Shown here piece after piece: positions 1 to 8,148 of a stretch of DNA of 64,000 bases (position 1 is its first letter; each line of letters begins with the position of its first letter). The notes under the pieces were generated by a model. It saw only the letters and a program-made list of their open reading frames with translations. It did no database searches and had not been told where the DNA came from. The stretch comes from Cinnamomum chago. Its lineage: Eukaryota > Streptophyta > Magnoliopsida > Laurales > Lauraceae. The stretch lies in assembly GCA_038049695.1 (NCBI GenBank), contig CP142452.1:31546501-31610500 (forward strand), written 5' to 3'. The translations under genes were made by a program, and so were the position numbers.

Positions 1-178
1 AGTCTCCCAGTAAACGGAGCCCGTTTGCTTATTTTGGGCGCCCGGACTTTCGTTTTCTATGTTTTAAGCTAACGTTCTAACTTAAACTTACGTTTCGACT
101 GTACGTGCAATCCGGGATTTGGGATCTCGTGCCGTCAATTCCTGTAAGTCATGAATGACTAAGGGCCCGTGTCCGGCA
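1..178 (+). repeat. Monomer type A (block I), 178 bp
   Basis: First monomer of the 8-mer, recognised by agtctccca at its start. The block I version has cagtaaacgg, ctatgtttt, gggatttggg and gactaaggg. The block II version has cattaaacgg and ctaagtttt; the block III version has caggcaacgg. The monomer start used here is arbitrary in phase but is applied throughout. Confidence 0.9.
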
Positions 179-356
179 ATTTTCTAGGGCAATTGAGCCC
201 GCTTTCTCATTTTGGGCGCTTGGAGGCTCGTTTTCAAGGTTTTAAGCTAACGTTCTAACCTAAACCTAGCTTCCAACTGTGCGGGCAATCCGGGATTCGG
301 AATCTCATTCCGTCAGTTCCTGTGAGCCATGAATGACTAGGGTCCCGTGCCCGTCA
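179..356 (+). repeat. Monomer type B (block I), 178 bp
   Basis: Recognised by gagcccgctttctca, gctcgttttcaagg and aacctagcttccaactgtgcggg. The block I version has attttctagggcaattg. It carries a 5-bp-arm hairpin, CGGAA-tctca-TTCCG, at 298-312. Confidence 0.9.
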
Positions 357-533
357 AGTTTCACGGTCAACAGATCCCGTTTGGTCATTTTGTGCCCCCG
401 GAGGCTCGTTTTCTAGGTTTTAAGATAACGTTTTAACTTCAACCAACGTTCCAACTGTACGGGCAATCCGAGATTCGAATCTTGTTCCGTCAACTCCTGT
501 AAGTCATTTATGACTAAGGGCCCGTGCCCGTCA
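357..533 (+). repeat. Monomer type C (block I), 177 bp
   Basis: Recognised by ttcacggtcaacagatcccg, tttggtcattttgtgccccc, ttaacttcaaccaacgtt and catttatgact. The block I copy lacks one g compared with block II (gattcgaatc instead of gattcggaatc), which makes a perfect 12-bp palindrome AGATTCGAATCT at 471-482. Confidence 0.9.
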
Positions 534-693
534 AGTTTCGAGGGCAACGGAGCCCGTTTTCTCATATTCGGCGCTCGTAGGCTCGTTTTATAGGGTTTAA
601 GCTAACGTTTCAACTATACGGGCAATCCGGGATTTAGAATCTCGTTCTGTCAATTCTTACAAGTCATGAATGAGTAGGGGCCCGTGGCTGTCA
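534..693 (+). repeat. Monomer type D (block I), shortened to 160 bp
   Basis: Recognised by gcgctcgtaggctcg, ttttatagggtttaag and gaatgagtagggg. It is about 18 bp shorter than the block II D monomer (1940-2117, 178 bp). The missing piece is the ctaacctaaacctac region between two acgtt/atgtt copies, so gctaacgtttcaac replaces gctaatgttctaac...acgtttcaac. The loss looks like slippage between short direct repeats. It marks block I in every unit. Confidence 0.9.
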
Positions 694-870
694 AGTATCA
701 CGGGCAACGGACCCCGTTTGCTGATTTTGTGCGCCCGGAGGTTCGTTTTCTAGGTTTTAAGCTAACGTTTCTACTTAAATCTACGTTCTAACTATACGGG
801 CAATCCGGGACTCGTAATCTCGTTCCGTCAGTTCCTGTAAGTGATGAATGACTAGAGGCCCGTTTCGCCG
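694..870 (+). repeat. Monomer type E (block I), 177 bp
   Basis: Recognised by agtatcacgggcaacggac, ttgctgattttgtgcg, ggaggttcg, aaatctacgttctaac, gggactcgtaatctc and gaggcccgtttcgccg. Block I copies usually have gttcttactt and block II copies gttctaattt. This is the monomer missing as a separate unit from block III. Confidence 0.9.
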
Positions 871-1048
871 AGTTTCAGGGGCAACGGAGCCCGTTTGCTC
901 ATTTTGGGCTAATGGAAGTTTGTTTTCTAGGTTTTAAGTTAACGATCTAACTTAAACCTACGTTTCATATGTACGGAAAATCCGGGATTCGGAACCTCGT
1001 TCCGTCAGTTCTTGCAACTGATGAATGACTAGGTGTCCGTGCCCGTAA
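871..1048 (+). repeat. Monomer type F (block I), 178 bp
   Basis: Recognised by agtttcaggggcaacgg, tttgttttctagg, ttaacgatctaac, cgtttcatatgtacgg and aggtgtccg. Block I has gggctaatggaag and caactgatg, block II ctcatggaag and catgtgatg, block III ctcatggagg and caagtgatg. It contains the strongest mid-monomer hairpin, CGGAAC-ctc-GTTCCG, at 990-1004. Confidence 0.9.
990..1004. other. Mid-monomer hairpin CGGAAC-ctc-GTTCCG (reference copy in monomer F)
   Basis: Six-base perfect arms with a 3-nt loop. Most other monomers keep a 5-base version, CGGAA...TTCCG, with a 5-nt loop, for example 298-312 in monomer B. Confidence 0.7.
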
Positions 1049-1227
1049 AGTTTCACGGGCGACGGAGCCAGTTAGCTCATTTTGGGCGCTTGGAGGCTTA
1101 TTTTCTAGGTTTAAGCTAACGTTCTAACTTTTAAACCTACGTTTCAACTGTACGGACCATCCGGAATTTAGAATCTCGATCTGTCAGTTCCTAAAAGTCA
1201 TGAATGACTACGGACCCGTGCCCGTCA
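1049..1227 (+). repeat. Monomer type G (block I), 179 bp
   Basis: Recognised by cgggcgacggagccagttag, cttattttctagg, cttttaaacc, acggaccatccgg and gactacggaccc. Block I has cctaaaagtc. Block II has gagtcagtt, ggcgtatttt and cctacaagtc; block III has cccttaaag just before its start, and ccatctgg or ctatctgg. Confidence 0.9.
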
Positions 1228-1405
1228 AATTTCACGGGCAACGGACCCCGTTTGCTCATTAAGGGGCCCCGGAGGCTCGTTTTCTAGATTTAAAGCTAAC
1301 GTTCAAACTTAAACCTACGTTTCAACCGTACGGGAAATCCGGTAATCGAATTCTCGTTCTGTCAGTTCCTGCAAGTCGTGAATGACTAGGAGCCCATGCC
1401 CGTCA
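1228..1405 (+). repeat. Monomer type H (block I), 178 bp, with GGGGCCCC and the HOR EcoRI site
   Basis: Recognised by tcattaaggggccccgg, where other monomers have tcattttgggcgcccgg, and by a GAATTC site at 1348-1353. By eye GAATTC occurs only in H monomers, so it marks each 8-mer boundary (1348, 2772, 4017, 5422). Block I has gttcaaac, block II cctcagtttc, block III acgagaagtccggtaaacg. TGCCCGT (1219-1225) and ACGGGCA (1234-1240) form a hairpin across the G/H boundary. Confidence 0.9.
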
Positions 1406-2829
1406 AGTCTCCCATTAAACGGAGCCCGTTTGCTTATTTTGGGCGCCCGGACTTTCGTTTTCTAAGTTTTAAGCTAACGTTCTAACTTAAACTTACGTTT
1501 CGACTGTACGTGCAATCCGGGATTCGGGATCTCGTGCCTTCAATTCCTGTAAGTCATGAATGACTAGGGGCCCGTGCCCGGCAAGTTTATAGGGCAATGG
1601 AGCCCGCTTTCTCATTTTGGGCGCTTGGAGGCTCGTTTTCAAGGTTTTAAGCTAACGTTCGAACCTAAACCTAGCTTCCAACTGTGCGGGCAATCCAGGA
1701 TTCGGAATCTCATTCCGTCAGTTCCTGTGAGCCATGAATGACTAGGGTCCCGTGCCCGTCAAGTTTCACGGTCAACAGATCCCGTTTGGTCATTTTGTGC
1801 CCCCGGAGGCTCGTTTTATAGGTTTTAAGATAACGTTTTAACTTCAACCAACGTTCCAACTGTACGGGCAATCCGAGATTCGGAATCTTGTTCCGTCAAC
1901 TCCTGTAAGTCATTTATGACTTGGGGCCCGTGCCCGTCAAGTTTTAAGGGCAACGGAGCCCGTTTTCTCATTTTGGGCGCTCGTAGGCTCGTTTTATAGG
2001 GTTTAAGCTAATGTTCTAACCTAAACCTACGTTTCAACTATACGGGTAATCCGGGATTTAGAATCTCGTTCTGTCAGTTCTTACAAGTCATGAATGAGTA
2101 GGGGCCCGTGGCTGTCAAGTATCACGGGCAACGGACCCCGTTTGCTGATTTTGTGCGCCCGGAGGTTCGTTTTCTAGGTTTTAAGCTAACGTTCTAATTT
2201 AAATCTACGTTCTAACTATACGGGCAATCCGGGACTCGTAATCTCGTTCCGTCAGTTCCTGTAAGTGATGAATGACTAGAGGCCCGTTTCGCCGAGTTTC
2301 AGGGGCAACGGAGCCCGTTTGCTCATTTTGGGCTCATGGAAGTTTGTTTTCTAGGTTTTAAGTTAACGATCTAACTTAAACCTACGTTTCATATGTACGG
2401 AAAATCCGGGATTCGGAACCTCGTTCCGTCAGTTCTTGCATGTGATGAATGACTAGGTGTCCGTGCCCGTAAAGTTTCACGGGCGACGGAGTCAGTTAGC
2501 TCATTTTGGGCGCTTGGAGGCGTATTTTCTAGGTTTAAGCTAACGTTCTAACTTTTAAACCTACGTTTCAACTGTACGGACCATCCGGAATTTAGAATCT
2601 CGATCTGTCAGTTCCTACAAGTCATGAATGACTACGGACCCGTGCCCGTCAAATTTCACGGGCAACGGACCCCGTTTGCTCATTAAGGGGCCCCGGAGGC
2701 TCGTTTTCTAGATTTAAAGCTAACGTTCTAACTTAAACCTCAGTTTCAACCGTACGGGAAATCCGGTAATCGAATTCTCGTTCTGTCAGTTCCTGCAAGT
2801 CGTGAATGACTAGGAGCCCGTGCCCGTCA
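1406..2829 (+). repeat. Block II of U1: 8 monomers, 1424 bp
   Basis: Monomer starts are A 1406, B 1584, C 1762, D 1940, E 2118, F 2295, G 2473, H 2652. Diagnostic states are cattaaacgg and gtgccttcaa (A), tttatagggcaatgg and gttcgaacc (B), ttttataggtttt and gacttgggg (C), full-length D with gttttaaggg, gttctaattt (E), catgtgatg (F), gagtcagtt and ggcgtatttt (G), cctcagtttc (H). It is 19 bp longer than block I: 18 bp in D and 1 bp in C. Confidence 0.93.
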
Positions 2830-3362
2830 AGTCTCCCAGGCAACGGAGCCCGTTTGCTTATTTTGGGCGCCCGGACTTTCATTTTCTATGTTTTAAGCTA
2901 ACGTTCTAACTTAAACTTACGTTTCGACTGTACGTGCAATCCGGGATTCGGGATCTCGTGCCGTCAATTCCTGTAAGTCATGAATGACTAGGGGCCCGTG
3001 CCCGGCAAGTTTCTAGGGCAATGGAGCCCGCTTTCTCACTTTGGGCGCTTGGAGGCTCGTTTTCAAGGTTTTAAGCTAACGTTCTAACCTAAACCTAGCT
3101 TCCAACTGTGCGGGCAATCCGGGATTCGGAATCTCATTCCGTCAGTTCCTGTGAGCCATGAATGACTAGGGTCCCGTGCCCGTCAAGTTTCACGGTCAAC
3201 AGATCCCGTTTGGTCATTTTGTGCCCCCGGAGGCTCATTTTCTAGTTTTTAAGATAATGTTTTAACTTCAACCAACATTCCAACTGTACGGGCAATCCGA
3301 GATTCGGAATCTTTTTCGTCAACTCCTGTAAGTCATTTATGACTAGGGGCCCATGCCCGTCA

Positions 3363-3539
3363 AGTTTCGAGGGCAACGGAGCCTGTTTTCCCATTTTGGG
3401 CGCTCGTAGGCTCGTTTTATAGGGTTTAAGCTAATGTTCTAACTTAAATCTACGTTCTAACTGTACGGGCAATCCGAGACTCGTAATCTCGTTCCGTCAG
3501 TTCCTGTAAATCATGAATGACTAGAGGCCCGTTTCGCCG
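3363..3539 (+). repeat. Hybrid D/E monomer (block III), 177 bp
   Basis: The 5' half matches type D and the 3' half type E. The switch lies in the shared gttctaac stretch near 3438-3447. The same hybrid recurs in block III of every unit except U6, where D (24769-24928) and E (24929-25105) are separate. Confidence 0.9.
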
Positions 3540-3864
3540 AGTTTCAGGGGCAACGGAGCCCGTTTGCTCATTTTGGGCTCATGGAGGTTTGTTTTCTAGG
3601 TTTTAAGTTAACGATCTAACTTAAACCTACGTTTCATATGTACGGAAAATCCGGGATTCGGAACCTCGTTCCGTCAGTTCTTGCAAGTGATGAATGACTA
3701 GGTGTCCGTGCCCTTAAAGTTTCACGGGCGACGGAGCCAGTTAGCTCATTTTGGGCGCTTGGAGGCTTATTTTCTAGGTTTAGGCTAACGTTCTAACTTT
3801 TAAACCTACGTTTCAACTGTACGGACCATCTGGAATTTAGAATCTCGATCTGTCAGTTCCTACA

Positions 3865-3878
3865 AGTCATTAATGACT
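3865..3878. other. Palindrome AGTCATTAATGACT (reference copy, block III monomer G)
   Basis: Perfect 14-bp palindrome. Most monomers have the near-palindrome AGTCAT-ga-ATGACT at the same place, and monomer C has AGTCAT-tt-ATGACT. The 6-bp arms are retained widely while the 2-bp centre varies. Confidence 0.7.
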
Positions 3879-3887
3879 ACGGACCCG

Positions 3888-3920
3888 TGCCCGTCAAATT
3901 TCACGGGCAACGGAGCCCGT
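3888..3920. other. Monomer-boundary dyads with two mutually exclusive stems (reference copy)
   Basis: TGCCCGT (3888-3894) pairs with ACGGGCA (3903-3909) across an 8-nt loop. The same ACGGGC (3903-3908) can instead pair with GCCCGT (3915-3920) across a 6-nt loop. The arrangement recurs at many monomer boundaries in the window, with some arms broken by substitutions (for example cacggtc in monomer C). Formation in the cell is not shown. Confidence 0.7.
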
Positions 3921-4074
3921 TTGCTCATTAAGGGGCCCCGGAGGCTCGTTTTCTAGATTTAAAGCTAACGTTCTAACTTAAACCTACGTTTCAACCGTAC
4001 GAGAAGTCCGGTAAACGAATTCTCGTTCTGTCAGTTCCTGCAAGTCGTGAATGACTAGGAGCCCGTGCCCGTCA

Positions 4075-7000
4075 AGTCTCCCAGTAAACGGAGCCCGTTT
4101 GCTTATTTTGGGCGCCCGGACTTTCGTTTTCTATGTTTTAAGCTAACGTTCTAACTTAAACTTACGTTTCGACTGTACGTGCAATCCGGGATTTGGGATC
4201 TCGTGCCGTCAATTCCTGTAAGTCATGAATGACTAAGGGCCCGTGCCCGGCAATTTTCTAGGGCAATTGAGCCCGCTTTCTCATTTTGGGCGCTTGGAGG
4301 CTCGTTTTCAAGGTTTTAAGCTAACGTTCTAACCTAAACCTAGCTTCCAACTGTGCGGGCAATCCGGGATTCGGAATCTCATTCCGTCAGTTCCTGTGAG
4401 CCATGAATGACTAGGGTCCCGTGCCCGTCAAGTTTCACGGTCAACAGATCCCGTTTGGTCATTTTGTGCCCCCGGAGGCTCGTTTTCTAGGTTTTAAGAT
4501 AACGTTTTAACTTCAACCAACGTTCCAACTGTACGGGCAATCCGAGATTCGAATCTTGTTCCGTCAACTCCTGTAAGTCATTTATGACTAAGGGCCCGTG
4601 CCCGTCAAGTTTCGAGGGCAACGGAGCCCGTTTTCTCATATTCGGCGCTCGTAGGCTCGTTTTATAGGGTTTAAGCTAACGTTTCAACTATACGGGCAAT
4701 CCGGGATTTAGAATCTCGTTCTGTCAGTTCTTACAAGTCATGAATGAGTAGGGGCCCGTGGCTGTCAAGTATCACGGGCAACGGACCCCGTTTGCTGATT
4801 TTGTGCGCCCGGAGGTTCGTTTTCTAGGTTTTAAGCTAACGTTCTTACTTAAATCTACGTTCTAACTATACGGGCAATCCGGGACTCGTAATCTCGTTCC
4901 GTCAGTTCCTGTAAGTGATGAATGACTAGAGGCCCGTTTCGCCGAGTTTCAGGGGCAACGGAGCCCGTTTGCTCATTTTGGGCTAATGGAAGTTTGTTTT
5001 CTAGGTTTTAAGTTAACGATCTAACTTAAACCTACGTTTCATATGTACGGAAAATCCGGGATTCGGAACCTCGTTCCGTCAGTTCTTGCAACTGATGAAT
5101 GACTAGGTGTCCGTGCCCGTAAAGTTTCACGGGCGACGGAGCCAGTTAGCTCATTTTGGGCGCTTGGAGGCTTATTTTCTAGGTTTAAGCTAACGTTCTA
5201 ACTTTTAAACCTACGTTTCAACTGTACGGACCATCCGGAATTTAGAATCTCGATCTGTCAGTTCCTAAAAGTCATGAATGACTACGGACCCGTGCCCGTC
5301 AAATTTCACGGGCAACGGACCCCGTTTGCTCATTAAGGGGCCCCGGAGGCTCGTTTTCTAGATTTAAAGCTAACGTTCAAACTTAAACCTACGTTTCAAC
5401 CGTACGGGAAATCCGGTAATCGAATTCTCGTTCTGTCAGTTCCTGCAAGTCGTGAATGACTAGGAGCCCGTGCCCGTCAAGTCTCCCATTAAACGGAGCC
5501 CGTTTGCTTATTTTGGGCGCCCGGACTTTCGTTTTCTAAGTTTTAAGCTAACGTTCTAACTTAAACTTACGTTTCGACTGTACGTGCAATCCGGGATTCG
5601 GGATCTCGTGCCTTCAATTCCTGTAAGTCATGAATGACTAGGGGCCCGTGCCCGGCAAGTTTATAGGGCAATGGAGCCCGCTTTCTCATTTTGGGCGCTT
5701 GGAGGCTCGTTTTCAAGGTTTTAAGCTAACGTTCGAACCTAAACCTAGCTTCCAACTGTGCGGGCAATCCAGGATTCGGAATCTCATTCCGTCAGTTCCT
5801 GTGAGCCATGAATGACTAGGGTCCCGTGCCCGTCAAGTTTCACGGTCAACAGATCCCGTTTGGTCATTTTGTGCCCCCGGAGGCTCGTTTTATAGGTTTT
5901 AAGATAACGTTTTAACTTCAACCAACGTTCCAACTGTACGGGCAATCCGAGATTCGGAATCTTGTTCCGTCAACTCCTGTAAGTCATTTATGACTTGGGG
6001 CCCGTGCCCGTCAAGTTTTAAGGGCAACGGAGCCCGTTTTCTCATTTTGGGCGCTCGTAGGCTCGTTTTATAGGGTTTAAGCTAATGTTCTAACCTAAAC
6101 CTACGTTTCAACTATACGGGTAATCCGGGATTTAGAATCTCGTTCTGTCAGTTCTTACAAGTCATGAATGAGTAGGGGCCCGTGGCTGTCAAGTATCACG
6201 GGCAACGGACCCCGTTTGCTGATTTTGTGCGCCCGGAGGTTCGTTTTCTAGGTTTTAAGCTAACGTTCTAATTTAAATCTACGTTCTAACTATACGGGCA
6301 ATCCGGGACTCGTAATCTCGTTCCGTCAGTTCCTGTAAGTGATGAATGACTAGAGGCCCGTTTCGCCGAGTTTCAGGGGCAACGGAGCCCGTTTGCTCAT
6401 TTTGGGCTCATGGAAGTTTGTTTTCTAGGTTTTAAGTTAACGATCTAACTTAAACCTACGTTTCATATGTACGGAAAATCCGGGATTCGGAACCTCGTTC
6501 CGTCAGTTCTTGCATGTGATGAATGACTAGGTGTCCGTGCCCGTAAAGTTTCACGGGCGACGGAGTCAGTTAGCTCATTTTGGGCGCTTGGAGGCGTATT
6601 TTCTAGGTTTAAGCTAACGTTCTAACTTTTAAACCTACGTTTCAACTGTACGGACCATCCGGAATTTAGAATCTCGATCTGTCAGTTCCTACAAGTCATG
6701 AATGACTACGGACCCGTGCCCGTCAAATTTCACGGGCAACGGACCCCGTTTGCTCATTAAGGGGCCCCGGAGGCTCGTTTTCTAGATTTAAAGCTAACGT
6801 TCTAACTTAAACCTCAGTTTCAACCGTACGGGAAATCCGGTAATCGAATTCTCGTTCTGTCAGTTCCTGCAAGTCGTGAATGACTAGGAGCCCGTGCCCG
6901 TCAAGTCTCCCAGGCAACGGAGCCCGTTTGCTTATTTTGGGCGCCCGGACTTTCGTTTTCTATGTTTTAAGCTAACGTTCTAACTTAAACTTACGTTTCG

Positions 7001-8148
7001 ACTGTACGTGCAATCCGGGATTCGGGATCTCGTGCCGTCAATTCCTGTAAGTCATGAATGACTAGGGGCCCGTGCCCGGCAAGTTTCTAGGGCAATGGAG
7101 CCCGCTTTCTCACTTTGGGCGCTTGGAGGCTCGTTTTCAAGGTTTTAAGCTAACGTTCTAACCTAAACCTAGCTTCCAACTGTGCGGGCAATCCGGGATT
7201 CGGAATCTCATTCCGTCAGTTCCTGTGAGCCATGAATGACTAGGGTCCCGTGCCCGTCAAGTTTCACGGTCAACAGATCCCGTTTGGTCATTTTGTGCCC
7301 CCGGAGGCTCATTTTCTAGTTTTTAAGATAATGTTTTAACTTCAACCAACATTCCAACTGTACGGGCAATCCGAGATTCGGAATCTTTTTCGTCAACTCC
7401 TGTAAGTCATTTATGACTAGGGGCCCATGCCCGTCAAGTTTCGAGGGCAACGGAGCCTGTTTTCCCATTTTGGGCGCTCGTAGGCTCGTTTTATAGGGTT
7501 TAAGCTAATGTTCTAACTTAAATCTACGTTCTAACTGTACGGGCAATCCGAGACTCGTAATCTCGTTCCGTCAGTTCCTGTAAATCATGAATGACTAGAG
7601 GCCCGTTTCGCCGAGTTTCAGGGGCAACGGAGCCCGTTTGCTCATTTTGGGCTCATGGAGGTTTGTTTTCTAGGTTTTAAGTTAACGATCTAACTTAAAC
7701 CTACGTTTCATATGTACGGAAAATCCGGGATTCGGAACCTCGTTCCGTCAGTTCTTGCAAGTGATGAATGACTAGGTGTCCGTGCCCTTAAAGTTTCACG
7801 GGCGACGGAGCCAGTTAGCTCATTTTGGGCGCTTGGAGGCTTATTTTCTAGGTTTAGGCTAACGTTCTAACTTTTAAACCTACGTTTCAACTGTACGGAC
7901 CATCTGGAATTTAGAATCTCGATCTGTCAGTTCCTACAAGTCATTAATGACTACGGACCCGTGCCCGTCAAATTTCACGGGCAACGGAGCCCGTTTGCTC
8001 ATTAAGGGGCCCCGGAGGCTCGTTTTCTAGATTTAAAGCTAACGTTCTAACTTAAACCTACGTTTCAACCGTACGAGAAGTCCGGTAAACGAATTCTCGT
8101 TCTGTCAGTTCCTGCAAGTCGTGAATGACTAGGAGCCCGTGCCCGTCA
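4075..8148 (+). repeat. HOR unit U2, 23 monomers, 4074 bp
   Basis: Block I 4075-5479, block II 5480-6903, block III 6904-8148. Same block lengths as U1 and alpha-type variants throughout, including taaatcatg (near 7582) and tttaggctaac (near 7854). I saw very few private changes. Confidence 0.95.

Larger units (their letters stand above)
1..4074 (+). repeat. HOR unit U1, 23 monomers, 4074 bp (reference unit)
   Basis: Block I 1-1405 (8 monomers), block II 1406-2829 (8 monomers), block III 2830-4074 (7 monomers). The next unit begins at 4075 with the same agtctcccagtaaacgg. Variants absent from other units that I noticed: gtgtccggc near 171, cccatgcccg near 1393, gtcaattcttac near 650, and gtttctacttaaat near 767 where other copies have gttcttacttaaat. 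U1 shares taaatcatg (near 3508) with U2 and U3, and tttaggctaac (near 3780) with U2-U4. Confidence 0.95.
2830..4074 (+). repeat. Block III of U1: 7 monomers, 1245 bp, D/E fused
   Basis: Monomer starts are A 2830, B 3008, C 3186, D/E fusion 3363, F 3540, G 3718, H 3897. The fused monomer begins as D (gagcctgttttccc, gcgctcgtaggctcg, ttttatagggtttaagc) and switches near 3438-3447 to E (taaatctacgttctaac, gagactcgtaatctc). One monomer equivalent was therefore lost by recombination between D and E. Other marks are ctcactttggg (B), gctcattttctagttttt and aacattcc (C), and acgagaagtccggtaaacg (H). Confidence 0.93.

Noticed and set aside
265..275. Telomere-like motif (cctaaacc)
   Set aside because: It is only one partial copy per monomer, never in tandem, and it varies to ttaaacc or taaatct. 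It is not evidence of a telomere or an interstitial telomeric repeat.
260..300. CENP-B box-like motif (cttccaactgtgcgggc in monomer B)
   Set aside because: It matches seven of nine core positions of the mammalian box by eye, but misses two key bases. Other monomer types match less well, and CENP-B boxes are not established in plants. Probably chance.
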